Positions 53,449 through 62,098 of a stretch of 64,000 bases of DNA are shown here, in pieces. The DNA is taken from the NCBI GenBank assembly GCA_963702765.1, contig CAVPEB010000062.1, positions 1 through 64,000 on the forward strand, written 5' to 3'. Under the pieces are notes generated by a model. That model made no database searches and was not told where the DNA came from. It worked only from the letters and a program-made list of their open reading frames with translations. The position numbers were made by a program, and so were the translations under genes. The DNA comes from DATMNR01 sp963702765. GTDB lineage: Bacteria; Chloroflexota; Ktedonobacteria; Ktedonobacterales; Ktedonobacteraceae. How positions within the stretch are numbered: the first letter of the stretch is position 1; the number at the start of each line of letters is the position of its first letter.

Positions 53449-54759
53449 CTACCAGAGTGGATTCATAACCAATCCGGTAACCAATTTTGGATAAAAGTAC
53501 GTAGACTTCTGTGGCATTCGGTCATCTGCAATCGCAACATCGCATATCTGCCTGACTCGTGTAGCATTTAATATGAGTGATGCCTGGGCTTCACTTGTCT
53601 CTACTGCTACTACTGCTTTTTGAGCGTCGCGAGTATATTGGATATGAGTTTCAGCCGCCATATCTTCTGCATTAAGTCCAAGCATATCCTCAAGAATAAG
53701 TGTGTGCGCTATAGCAACATCCAGGTTGTTCCAGGCACTAGAATGACCACTCTTTCGCATGCGTGCCTTACCTGTATCATTCAGACTAAGTAACCATGTA
53801 TGGTAAGCCGTACTAAGGGCGAATGATGGTTGGGATTCTCCCATCAGTGCCAATTTTTCCAGGAGTGCGCTGCTTGAAACTTCAGCTTCTTCTGGTTCGT
53901 ATACGGTAAAATAGCGAGCAAGATACTCTTTTGTTAGCTTTTTAAGCGCATCATGATGCAACCCAAAGATGAGACGATGCGTGGGTAAAACCAACATACC
54001 TGGATCATCAACATCGGTTAAAGCCATCAACACGAAATTGGCAGCATCATTTGGATCCAGTTTGCGATGCATAGCCTTCACTTCTTCACGATAGTTCAGC
54101 GCGGTTTCGTAGCGATGATGTCCATCTGCTATATAAAGTTGACGCTCAGCAAAGAAATTTTGGATAAGTGCAATGTGTTTTTCATTGGTAACAGGGTGTA
54201 GACGGTGTGTTTCATTGATTTCATCAGTAATTTGAACTTCTGCTGTCTCTGCATATGAACTGAGGAGTTTGCGTATCCTGCCTTGAGGATCATTATACAG
54301 GCTCATGATTGGGCTGAGATTTGTGACACATGCACGAAGTAATTTCAGCCGATCGTCTTTTGGTTTTGCAAGTGTATGTTCATGTGGAAGCACAATTCGT
54401 GTACTCCACGGCTCCAAACGTACGCGTGCTAACAAACTGGTGCGTGTATACGTGTGAGAGTTATGAGTAAATAGTTGTTGATACAGGTAATAACTGGGAG
54501 CAGTCTCCTGCTGTAGAATTGAACTCAGTCGCCATTCGGCAAAAGTTGCTGCTGCCCGGGTGTAGCGATTATTCAAAGAGGAGTCACCTGCTTCGTCCAT
54601 CCCTAGTTCGAGACGAATAATGTTATATGGATTGCGAGCATAATAGTTTGCTTGAGCTTCCTCTGAAATTACATCATAAGGAGGGCTTATGAGCTGCTCC
54701 AGGTTACCCGCAACTTCACTATTGTAGCATATTCCATGTAATGGTTGAACATCCGCCAT
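53449..54759 (-). CDS. DUF1015-family protein
   Basis: 436 residues, matching the family length. Conserved blocks are LISPPYDVISEEAQ (near residue 25), HTLAKPKDDRLKLL, YIADGHHRYETAL (the ADGHHRY signature, about residue 213), and LPTHRLIFGL. The family often lies beside serine/amino-acid biosynthesis genes and some members have been called SerC-like, but the biochemical role is not settled. The only neighbour in line is the FAD oxidoreductase downstream. Start ATG 54759. No membrane helix. Confidence 0.92.
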   Translation of the reverse strand: MADVQPLHGICYNSEVAGNLEQLISPPYDVISEEAQANYYARNPYNIIRLELGMDEAGDSSLNNRYTRAAATFAEWRLSSILQQETAPSYYLYQQLFTHNSHTYTRTSLLARVRLEPWSTRIVLPHEHTLAKPKDDRLKLLRACVTNLSPIMSLYNDPQGRIRKLLSSYAETAEVQITDEINETHRLHPVTNEKHIALIQNFFAERQLYIADGHHRYETALNYREEVKAMHRKLDPNDAANFVLMALTDVDDPGMLVLPTHRLIFGLHHDALKKLTKEYLARYFTVYEPEEAEVSSSALLEKLALMGESQPSFALSTAYHTWLLSLNDTGKARMRKSGHSSAWNNLDVAIAHTLILEDMLGLNAEDMAAETHIQYTRDAQKAVVAVETSEAQASLILNATRVRQICDVAIADDRMPQKSTYFYPKLVTGLVMNPLW

Positions 54760-54903
54760 ACTTTCAAATTCCTTCGCTCACAGTTGTATTGATTTTGTTC
54801 AGAACATATTCTACCACGCACGAAAAAAGCCTATATAAACACGCCTCTATTTGAGCGCATAAACGGTGTTTTAGCTGTCAAAACAACTTTTATGTTTCCT
54901 CAA

Positions 54904-54984
54904 AAATATAGAAAATATGTTCTATATTTCCCTTGACAATTTTGCCTGACCATGGTATTATTGATTTTGTTAGAACGTTAGTTC
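54904..54984 (+). promoter_or_regulatory. Promoter flanked by two candidate operators
   Basis: A perfect 10-bp inverted repeat AAATATAGAA-N6-TTCTATATTT (54904-54929) lies just before a perfect -35 TTGACA (54933-54938). A 17-base spacer and -10 TATTAT (54956-54961) follow. Twelve bases on, GAAC-GTTA-GTTC (54973-54984) forms a LexA-like half-site pair, though its spacer does not fit the consensus purine/pyrimidine rule. The next plus-strand gene starts over 200 bases later and has its own promoter. The rest of 54760-55200 has no gene. Confidence 0.65.
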
Positions 54985-55124
54985 AAAACTTAATATGCTC
55001 TCTCAACCCCTATCTTTCCACAATCTCACCTCTTTTGGCGGTCGGGTGCAATCTCCTCTCCCCCTCCCGGCCGCTGTAGTGGGAGAATCTGCACAGCTTT
55101 TGTTGTTTCTTTCATGCACACATA

Positions 55125-55153
55125 TTGACGCTTGTTCATTCTATCGTTAGAAT
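55125..55153 (+). promoter_or_regulatory. Promoter of the small membrane-protein gene
   Basis: TTGACG (55125-55130), 17 bases, TAGAAT (55148-55153). The -10 box is half of an inverted repeat ATTCTA-TCGT-TAGAAT, a possible repressor site. It lies 47 bases before the start codon at 55201. Confidence 0.55.
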
Positions 55154-55200
55154 GGAGAACGTCAAAAGCTAAGCGTGTGTAAGTGAAAGGCACTAATTGA

Positions 55201-55479
55201 ATGAGTCCATCGTTGTATGAATATCTCGGGTTTGTTGTGGCTGCTATTATTCTTGGTTGGGCTATTTTTGAGATAAGCAGAAGGTACTTTCACCAGAGAA
55301 AGGTAGACACAAAGCCCTCGAATACCTGGGTTAAATTAGATTCTACTTTTGAAGGTGATATTGAAAAAGCTTTACCTGATGAAGAAAGTGACGAGGAAGA
55401 GGAAAGTGTACCGGAATCAAATATTCAAATTCGTGCACAACATAATGGATATCATTCAGAGAGCAAAAAGCTTTTGTAA
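55201..55479 (+). CDS. Small single-pass membrane protein
   Basis: 92 residues. The N-terminal helix (about 9-27, LGFVVAAIILGWAIFEISRRY) is followed by a Lys/Arg cluster and a Glu/Asp-rich cytoplasmic tail (LPDEESDEEEESVPES). The order suggests an inner-membrane anchor with an acidic tail, as seen for recruitment or stability factors, but no family is recognised. It has its own promoter. It is convergent with the YbjN-like gene, 39 bases apart. Confidence 0.65.
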   Translation: MSPSLYEYLGFVVAAIILGWAIFEISRRYFHQRKVDTKPSNTWVKLDSTFEGDIEKALPDEESDEEEESVPESNIQIRAQHNGYHSESKKLL

Positions 55480-55518
55480 TGTACTGGCCCTATTTTTAAA
55501 TTAACAATGGATGTAGTA

Positions 55519-56151
55519 CTAATCTTTAGATTCCCAGGATTTTCCCAACAAGCGCTTTACCTCTGCAAGTACCTCATGTACATCCAATTCAGGAGGTTCG
55601 CTTGATTCACTTAGAGATTGAGTTACTTTAAACTCTCCGGTCGAGTCGTTAAGCTCCTGCAAATTTTCAATTTCTTGAATAAAGTCTTCCTCACACGCCT
55701 CCAGAGCTTGTTGAGTAGTAAGGTCTCCGTAGATGATACGAGGTATCAAGCTGTGATACATTGCTGCCGTTTGTATCATTGTGCTGAAGACAAATTGAAA
55801 TTGATCTTCGGCTATTCCAGAAGGTGTGAGAGGTATGACCTCCTCTAATCGCACTTCTCCATCTTCCAGATCAATGCCGAATTTACCCATGGGAATGCAG
55901 TAGTTGGCGGCAAGTAAGGCTTCAAGACATTGAAGGCGTTTCTTTGTGGCGATAGTGCCGAAATGTGGCACTATGAACATCAATTTGCGTATCTCTTCGC
56001 TTTGTTGAATATGTACGATCAGTCGCCATTGCCCATTATCTCCTCGGAAGGCAAGTTCAATAATCTCCTGATCTTGATCTATGTTGGCAATACAGAGCCC
56101 CATGCAATTTAAGTAATCAACAAGTTGGGGAATACCGAAATCGTCAGCCAT
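55519..56151 (-). CDS. YbjN-like / chaperone-fold protein
   Basis: 210 residues. The first 150 residues show the mixed alpha/beta pattern of YbjN-type and secretion-chaperone-like domains: a helix with FGIPQLVDYLN, strands WRLIVHIQQ and LMFIVPHFGT, then CLEALLAANYCIPMGKFGIDL and the long helix QFQFVFSTMIQTAAMYH. A Glu/Asp-rich helical tail follows. Such proteins often bind partner proteins; no partner is identified. The start follows GAAGGAG. No membrane segment. Confidence 0.7.
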   Translation of the reverse strand: MADDFGIPQLVDYLNCMGLCIANIDQDQEIIELAFRGDNGQWRLIVHIQQSEEIRKLMFIVPHFGTIATKKRLQCLEALLAANYCIPMGKFGIDLEDGEVRLEEVIPLTPSGIAEDQFQFVFSTMIQTAAMYHSLIPRIIYGDLTTQQALEACEEDFIQEIENLQELNDSTGEFKVTQSLSESSEPPELDVHEVLAEVKRLLGKSWESKD

Positions 56152-56274
56152 GCTTAAACTCCTTCTATGTCAACGAAAAGTTGGCCAGTGAGTATATGAG
56201 GTGACTGTGGAACACGCGTGTATATGTACCGCCGTTTGTTTCAGTATAACATATTTGCCAGTGCTCATTGGTAC

Positions 56275-56323
56275 AAAAAAATAGTGGGGCTTCAGTGAAT
56301 TCTTTGCATGAAGCTCCACTATT
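56275..56323 (-). terminator. Intrinsic terminator of metK
   Basis: A 15-bp stem with one mismatch (AATAGTGGGGCTTCA against its near complement) and, on the minus strand, a run of seven T. It lies 36 bases past the metK stop. Confidence 0.88.
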
Positions 56324-56358
56324 AGCTATCAAGAAGTCAGATGCTGTTATATAATCTA

Positions 56359-57648
56359 TTATTCAAGCATTTCTCCCTGTGTCAATGCTACGCCTGGCTC
56401 ATTTCCTGTGGGTTCTACGTTTGCTCCTACGCCTTTTCTGAGCATGGGTACTTTATCGAGTGCTTCCCAGGGTGCGTCGATATCCGTACGTCCAAAATGG
56501 CCAAATGCTGCTGTGGGTTGGTAGATTGGACGGCGCAGGTTAAGTGACTGGATAATCCCAGCCGGCCGCAAATCAAAATGCTCATTGATCAAATGGATTA
56601 TTTCCTCATCCGAAACTTTGCCCGTGCCAAATGTATCAACAAAAAGCGATAATGGCCTGGCAACACCAATGGCATACGATACCTGCAATTCAAGTCGATC
56701 AGCAAGTCCCGCCGCTACAATGTTTTTAGCTATATAGCGTGTTGCGTAAGAGGCCGAGCGATCCACTTTCGTTGGATCTTTGCCACTGAAGGCACCTCCT
56801 CCATGACGGGCCATTCCACCATAGGTATCAACGATAATTTTACGGCCGGTTAATCCAGCATCCCCCATTGGGCCGCCTGTGACGAAACGGCCTGTCGGAT
56901 TTACGAACGTCTTGGTATTACTGTCGAGCAAATGAGCCGGTATAATCGGTTTGATGATATGATCAAGTACATCCTGGCGAACCTGTTCATGATCGATGTA
57001 GTCAGCGTGTTGGGTAGAGATGACAATGGTATCAACACGAACAGGTTTACCATGTTCGTATTGTATGGTTACCTGGCTTTTTCCATCGGGTCGTAGATAA
57101 GACATTGGGCCAACTCCTCCCCATGATCTGCGCCGCACCTGCGAGAGTTGACGGGTGAGTTTATGAGCCAGACTTATCGGCATAGGCATATATTCAGGAG
57201 TTTCGTTGCAAGCAAAACCAATCATCATGCCCTGGTCGCCTGCTCCTATGCGCTCTAACTCATCATCGCTCAGGTGTACCACACTCCCTTTAGCCTCAAG
57301 AGAATTGCTCACGCCCATGTCAATATCTGGGGATTGCTTTCCAATAGAGGTAACCACACCACACGTTCTGTAATCGAAACCATAATCGGCATTGATGTAT
57401 CCTACCTGCTCGATGGTTTTGCGAACGACGGCAGACATATCAATCCAGGCAGTCGTCGTAATTTCGCCTGCGACAAGCACCAGACCAGTAGTAGTAGCAG
57501 TCTCGCAAGCTACTCGTGACATAGGATCTTGCACTAAAATTGCATCAAGTACAGCATCCGATATCTGATCGCATAATTTGTCGGGATGCCCTTCAGTGAC
57601 CAATTCGCTGGTGAAAAACGATTTCGGACTTTGTTGAAAGTTGCTCAA
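56359..57648 (-). CDS. metK: S-adenosylmethionine synthetase
   Basis: About 429 residues; the TTG at 57648 is the likely start because AAGGAGACC lies 5-13 bases upstream, while the ATG at 57687 lacks a site. Makes SAM from methionine and ATP. Visible motifs are EGHPDKLCDQISDAVLDA (ATP/metal site), GDQGMMIGFA, the loop GRFVTGGPMGDAGLTGRK and GGGAFSGKDPTKVDRSAAY-like (here RSASY). A SAM-I riboswitch and terminator precede it, so SAM represses its own synthesis. It is the last gene of the methyl-cycle cluster. Confidence 0.97.
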   Translation of the reverse strand: MSNFQQSPKSFFTSELVTEGHPDKLCDQISDAVLDAILVQDPMSRVACETATTTGLVLVAGEITTTAWIDMSAVVRKTIEQVGYINADYGFDYRTCGVVTSIGKQSPDIDMGVSNSLEAKGSVVHLSDDELERIGAGDQGMMIGFACNETPEYMPMPISLAHKLTRQLSQVRRRSWGGVGPMSYLRPDGKSQVTIQYEHGKPVRVDTIVISTQHADYIDHEQVRQDVLDHIIKPIIPAHLLDSNTKTFVNPTGRFVTGGPMGDAGLTGRKIIVDTYGGMARHGGGAFSGKDPTKVDRSASYATRYIAKNIVAAGLADRLELQVSYAIGVARPLSLFVDTFGTGKVSDEEIIHLINEHFDLRPAGIIQSLNLRRPIYQPTAAFGHFGRTDIDAPWEALDKVPMLRKGVGANVEPTGNEPGVALTQGEMLE

Positions 57649-57732
57649 AAGTTGGTCTCCTTTCTTGAGCGAAGAAGATGAGCGCATTAATTGGCTCGTG
57701 ATTGACTAAGTGGTATTCATGTGTTCGTTATA

Positions 57733-57761
57733 TAAAAACCCCTGATAAGTTCAGGGGTTTT
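57733..57761 (-). terminator. Riboswitch-controlled terminator before metK
   Basis: The stem AACCCCTGA-ACTT-TCAGGGGTT followed by a T run on the minus strand lies between the SAM-I aptamer and metK. It is the expression platform: SAM binding should let this hairpin form and stop transcription. Confidence 0.9.
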
Positions 57762-57780
57762 AGAGGTATGTCTCGTTCCC

Positions 57781-57885
57781 CTCATCTTGCGGATTATTCC
57801 GCCGGAATTGGCACCCTTCCTGCACGTTGGCAGGTGGGTTGCCGGGCTTCGTCGGGCCGTTTCCCTCCACCTCTCTGGATGAGAG
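57781..57885 (-). promoter_or_regulatory. SAM-I (S-box) riboswitch aptamer
   Basis: On the minus strand the sequence shows the S-box signature: P1 start CTCATCCAGAGAGGTGGAGG, the internal CGGCCCGACGAAGCCCGGCAAC-type P2/P3 core, a paired CCTGC...GCAGG hairpin, GGTGCCAATTCC and the P1 return AAGATGAG. Order and spacing match a complete aptamer. With the following terminator it forms an off-switch for metK. Confidence 0.93.
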
Positions 57886-57937
57886 CAGATATGTCTGCGC
57901 ATCTTAAATTGTATAGGTGCTGGCTACTTGCTTACTT

Positions 57938-57968
57938 AAGTATAACGAGAAAAGAGGTTGCGTGTCAA
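57938..57968 (-). promoter_or_regulatory. Promoter for the SAM riboswitch-metK transcript
   Basis: On the minus strand TTGACA (57968-57963), 18 bases and TATACT (57944-57939). It lies just downstream of the ahcY stop and gives metK its own transcript, ahead of the aptamer. Confidence 0.65.
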
Positions 57969-57975
57969 GAAATTA

Positions 57976-59244
57976 TCACGTGCCCGATTCCCACGAGTTC
58001 AAGTATGTATCTTGCTCGGGTGACAATGTATCAATGCGGATCCCCATAGCATGAAGCTTCAGTCTTGCAATCTCTTTATCAAGTTCAGCCGGTAATGTAT
58101 ACACTCGTGGCTGCATGTCTTTGGCTTGCGCGAGCATATATTCAGATCCCAATGCCTGATTTGCAAAACTCATATCCATCACGCTTGCAGGGTGACCCTC
58201 TGCCGCGGAAAGATTGACCAGGCGCCCCTCAGCTAGCAAATGCACCTGACGACCATCTGCATAGGTGTATTCGTCTACAAAATCACGTACACGGCGTTTC
58301 TTCGTGGCTAGCTTTTCTAACTCAGGAATATTGATTTCATCGTTGAAGTGACCGGAATTGGCAATCAACGCGCCATTTTTCATCCGTTCAAGGTGTGCGC
58401 GGTCGATGACGTTGACATTACCTGTGACGGTCAGAAAAATGTCACCAATTTCCGCGGCTTCAATCCCTGGCATGACACGATACCCGTCCATTGCAGCTTC
58501 TAATGCACGTGTTGGATCGACCTCGGCCACAACGACGTTTGCACCCATTCCATGAGCACGTGAGGCAACACCACGTCCACACCAACCATAGCCGAAGACG
58601 ACAAATGTTCGGCCTGCCAACAAGATGTTGGTTGAACGTAGTATTGCATCTATTGAACTTTGACCCGTGCCATAGCGATTATCGAACATGTGTTTCGTGT
58701 CAGACTCATTCACTGCCAGTACTGGAAAGCGTAATATGCCACCTTTCTCCATACTTCGCAGGCGAATAACACCGGTGGTTGTCTCTTCCATGCCACCAAT
58801 AATTGCAGGTATAAGTTCTGTGCGTGTCGTGTGGAGAGTGGAAACAAGATCACAGCCGTCATCCATGGTCATGTTGGGTTTGTGATCGAGTACAGCGTTA
58901 ATGTGACGATAGTATGTTTGCTCATCCTCACCTTTGATCGCAAAGGTTGGAATGCCATATTCACTGACAAGTGCGGCAGCTACATCATCTTGTGTTGAGA
59001 GTGGATTTGAAGCACATAACATCACATCAGCGCCGCCAGCTTGTAAGGTAATGGCAAGATTTGCCGTCTCCGTTGTTATGTGTAAACACCCTGACATTCG
59101 AACGCCCTTCAAGGGTTGGTCCTTTTTAAATCGCTCTCGAATGAGACGTAATACAGGCATTTCTTTGGCAGCCCACTCAATACGATCTTTCCCCCGTGGA
59201 GCAAAAGAGATATCTTTGACATCTCCTTTGGTTGAAGTCGTCAT
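57976..59244 (-). CDS. ahcY: Adenosylhomocysteinase
   Basis: 422 residues from ATG 59244 behind GGAAAGGA (a frame to 59277 exists). Splits S-adenosylhomocysteine into adenosine and homocysteine, relieving product inhibition of methyltransferases. Motifs are RVRMSGCLHITTETANL-like (here GVRMSGCLHITTETANL), NPLSTQDDVAAAL, TMDDGCDLVSTLH, the NAD site VFGYGWCGRGVASRAHGMG and DRAHLERMKNGALIANSGHF. It lies between the PfkB kinase gene and the riboswitch-metK unit. Homocysteine can then be remethylated, and MetK closes the cycle. Confidence 0.97.
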   Translation of the reverse strand: MTTSTKGDVKDISFAPRGKDRIEWAAKEMPVLRLIRERFKKDQPLKGVRMSGCLHITTETANLAITLQAGGADVMLCASNPLSTQDDVAAALVSEYGIPTFAIKGEDEQTYYRHINAVLDHKPNMTMDDGCDLVSTLHTTRTELIPAIIGGMEETTTGVIRLRSMEKGGILRFPVLAVNESDTKHMFDNRYGTGQSSIDAILRSTNILLAGRTFVVFGYGWCGRGVASRAHGMGANVVVAEVDPTRALEAAMDGYRVMPGIEAAEIGDIFLTVTGNVNVIDRAHLERMKNGALIANSGHFNDEINIPELEKLATKKRRVRDFVDEYTYADGRQVHLLAEGRLVNLSAAEGHPASVMDMSFANQALGSEYMLAQAKDMQPRVYTLPAELDKEIARLKLHAMGIRIDTLSPEQDTYLNSWESGT

Positions 59245-59311
59245 AAATTGCGATTTCCTTTCCTTATGTGAAAACATTGACTGTACTATAGTATCATTTT
59301 CCCAAGCTCAT

Positions 59312-60250
59312 TTACCTGGAACGCCAGTTTGGATCAAAATGGGAGTACTCAACGAGACTTTGATAGCGTCTTGCAACATCATCTATCGTCAGATTACGTA
59401 AACGGCCAATACTAAAGTCTTCACAGACGTATGATCCGATGATGTTTCCATGTACTACGCCACGCTTTATCTCATCGATAGCATATTGACCATCTTGTTG
59501 CGGTTCAACCTTCGAAAGATATCCAAGGAAGCCACCCGCAAAGGCGTCACCAGCACCAGTAGGATCTATCACCTCTTCAAGTGGATATGTTGGAGCGCTA
59601 AAGAACGTGCCATCTGCGCCAAAGAGCAAGGCTCCATAGCTGCCTTGTTTAACTACGACATACTGCAATCCCATATCTAGCAACTGGCGCACGCCGGCGA
59701 CGATGCTTGGGCGATCAGTATATTGGCGAATCTCTTCTTCACTCATTAAAAGTATATCAACGCGCTTGATGACTTCTGTCAACTGTGGCCGGGTAGTCAT
59801 AATCCACAGCTCCATCGTATCGAGTACAGAGAGCTTTGTGTGGGGTACCTGCTCCAATACTTCCATCTGCAACTCGGGCTGGATATTTGCCAGAAAAAGC
59901 AATGCACTGGAACGATACTTCTCCGGAATAATTGGGTGAAAACCTGCATACACACCTAATTGAGTATCTAACGTGTCACGCGAGTTCATATCCATGTGAT
60001 AACGCGCACTCCAGCGGAAAGTTCTTCCTTCTTTGATTTGCAAGCCATCGAGGTTTACCGGGCGATTGCGCCAGAAGTCAAGGTGTTCACGAGGAAAATC
60101 ACTCCCGACAATAGCTACCAGGTTGACCTGGTTATAGAGCGAAGCCGCCGTCGTAAAGTATGATGCAGCTCCGCCAAGGGTTTCGTTGACCTTTGTAAAG
60201 GGTGTTTCAACAGTATCAAGTGCTACTGAACCGACAACTAATATGGACAC
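59312..60250 (-). CDS. PfkB-family carbohydrate/nucleoside kinase
   Basis: 312 residues from GTG 60250 with GGGAGGATGGAGGA upstream. ATG starts at 60307 or 60277 are possible, but the first would overlap the HD gene end. PfkB sugar-kinase marks are LVVGSVALDT at the start, TLGGAASYFTTAA (Gly-Gly site) and the catalytic DPTGAGDAFAGGFLG near residue 240 (Asp of GAGD). Its position between the mtnA-HD pair and ahcY suggests a methylthioribose- or adenosine-type substrate, which is inference. The kinase could also be unrelated to salvage. Confidence 0.85.
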   Translation of the reverse strand: MSILVVGSVALDTVETPFTKVNETLGGAASYFTTAASLYNQVNLVAIVGSDFPREHLDFWRNRPVNLDGLQIKEGRTFRWSARYHMDMNSRDTLDTQLGVYAGFHPIIPEKYRSSALLFLANIQPELQMEVLEQVPHTKLSVLDTMELWIMTTRPQLTEVIKRVDILLMSEEEIRQYTDRPSIVAGVRQLLDMGLQYVVVKQGSYGALLFGADGTFFSAPTYPLEEVIDPTGAGDAFAGGFLGYLSKVEPQQDGQYAIDEIKRGVVHGNIIGSYVCEDFSIGRLRNLTIDDVARRYQSLVEYSHFDPNWRSR

Positions 60251-60287
60251 TCCTCCATCCTCCCTTTCAGAATACATAGGAAAAATA

Positions 60288-60920
60288 TTATACGGGCGTT
60301 GCATCACTCAGATGTTCGATGACGCCATCGAGAAAAGCCAAAGTGTTGCCAAACTTCTCTTTAACCAGGTTATGCGCTGGAACGGTATTGAGAGATTGAT
60401 AAAGATCGACAAATCGCTCCTCGATATGGCGAAGGATTGCGGCAAGGATTTCCGCGTTAACAGCACGATTAGGGTAGCGTGCTCCAAACTCGATTAAAGA
60501 CGTTACAACAGCCAGACCACTCAATCGGCCTATTTTATCGGCATCGTATAAGATGCGACCTTCGAGAGGAATTGATTCCTGTTCACCTGGTGCGACGGCA
60601 TTTGTATGCATCAAGATGATCTGCTCAACTTTTATTATGCAATGTTCTGGTGCGTCAAGCTTGCGCAAAAACTCAACAGCCATCTCTGCGGATTTTAGAT
60701 GATGATCTGGGAAACCAAATTCCGTAGTAGAAATATTATGTAAGTAAGCTGCAATAATCAATGCCTCCATATCCAGAGCGTTGGTATCTTCCTCTCCCTC
60801 ATCCAGTTCTGCTGCAAGCATCCTGCAATTTGCAACCACAGCGCAAATATAATTGAAGCCTTCTTTGCCCTGCACTTTTTCTGCGTAGTCTGCGGCAGCC
60901 TGCACTATTGCATTGTCCAT
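60288..60920 (-). CDS. Degenerate HD-domain protein
   Basis: 210 residues from ATG 60920, which overlaps the mtnA stop by one base (TAATG), implying translational coupling; a longer frame to 60962 is less likely. The HD fold is recognisable: ICAVVANCRMLAAEL, LIIAAYLHNI, then FPDHHLKSAEMAVEFL and IILMHT. The defining His-Asp pair is His-Asn (AAYLHN), so metal-dependent phosphohydrolase activity may be lost or altered. Such members often bind nucleotides. It lies within the methionine-salvage run, but its substrate is unknown. Confidence 0.75.
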   Translation of the reverse strand: MDNAIVQAAADYAEKVQGKEGFNYICAVVANCRMLAAELDEGEEDTNALDMEALIIAAYLHNISTTEFGFPDHHLKSAEMAVEFLRKLDAPEHCIIKVEQIILMHTNAVAPGEQESIPLEGRILYDADKIGRLSGLAVVTSLIEFGARYPNRAVNAEILAAILRHIEERFVDLYQSLNTVPAHNLVKEKFGNTLAFLDGVIEHLSDATPV

Positions 60921-62045
60921 TAATTGCTGACCTGCCTCTCGGTATCGTGATAATCCATACACAGTTCGTGCAATGAATTGTAAAAAAGTGGTCGAGCAAT
61001 GCCTGCCTCGGTAATAATTGCACTCACATAGGAATGAGGTGTGATATCAAAAGCAGGATTTGCGGCATGTATTCCAGCAGGAGCAATTTCTATCCCACGC
61101 AGGCTTGTAATTTCATCAGGATTTCGCTGCTCTATCGGAATCTGTTCACCGGATGTAAGTTTGAGATCAATCGAAGAGCGAGGAGCAACTACGTAAAACG
61201 GTATAGCATGTGCTTTGGCCAAAACAGCAATGCTATATGTCCCTATTTTATTAGCAACGTCTCCATTAGCAGCAATTCGGTCAGCTCCTACAAAAACAGA
61301 TCGAATCCCCTCCGTAGCGCATGAAATGACCTGCCATACTGTCAGTAATCAGTGTTAACGGAATCCCTTCCTGCTGGAGTTCCCATGCTGTCAAACGCGC
61401 CCCTTGTAGAACAGGACGCGTCTCGTCCACAAAAACGTGCAAGCGCTTGCCAGATCTATGCGCGACATACATAGGCGCCAACGCTGTTCCCCATCCCGCA
61501 GTTGCAAGAAACCCTGCATTACAATGGGTAAGCAGAATATCCTCATCAGCTATCAACTCTGCTCCATAGCGGCCCATATTCAGACAAGCTTGAAAATCTT
61601 CGTCCGCAATTGCCTGAGCCTCATTCTTCAAAATCTGAGCCAGGTTCGGCAATAAGCAATGTTCGCTAATAGCGTGGTCGGCACAGCGTAACATGCGCTC
61701 AATTGCCCATCGGAGATTGACTGCTGTGGGACGAGTGTCTCCTAACATCTTTCCGACAGTGTATAGATGCTCATGTGCCTCCAAAATCGTTAGCTCTTCA
61801 TTCCGTTCGCGTAGTAGACGATTAAGCGCCAGCGCCATGCCAAACGCTGCTGTGACGCCAATGGCCGGAGCGCCACGCACTTTTAATGTAGAAATAGCTT
61901 CTGCTACCTGCTGCTCGTGGGTAAGTGTCAGGTTGACTATTTGCCCCGGCAATAGCGACTGGTCAATCATACATACTGCTTCGCCGTTGACCTCTTCCTG
62001 CCACCACACTGTACGCATATCCCGCAGGTGCTTTTCTTCAGCCAT
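60920..62045 (-). pseudogene. mtnA: Methylthioribose-1-phosphate isomerase, one-base frameshift
   Basis: Read across a surplus base near 61318-61320 the product is 374 residues, the normal MtnA length. The first frame covers residues 1-242 (GQIVNLTLTH, STLKVRGAPAIGVTAAFG, LLTHCNAGFLATAGWGTAL with the catalytic Cys). After ITDSMAGHFM the frame must slip to give ATEGIRSVFVGADRIAANG (catalytic Asp in GADRIA), then NKIGTYSIAVLAKAH and the C-terminal AFDITPHSYVSAIITEAG. MtnA isomerises methylthioribose-1-phosphate in methionine salvage. Lesion or base error is undecided. It is the first gene of the cluster. Confidence 0.88.
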
Positions 62046-62084
62046 AAATGGGATTGCTCCTTAGTCGCGGTTAGATTACTTCGT

Positions 62085-62098
62085 GTATGGTACCATAC
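62085..62098. promoter_or_regulatory. 14-bp perfect palindrome upstream of mtnA
   Basis: GTATGGTACCATAC, 40 bases before the mtnA start codon and before its AAGGAG ribosome site. A possible repressor site for the salvage operon; no regulator is identified. Confidence 0.35.

Noticed and set aside
57781..57902. Small plus-strand gene over the riboswitch region (frame 57702-58049)
   Set aside because: The conserved S-box structure on the minus strand explains the sequence, and the plus frame has no ribosome site or similarity.
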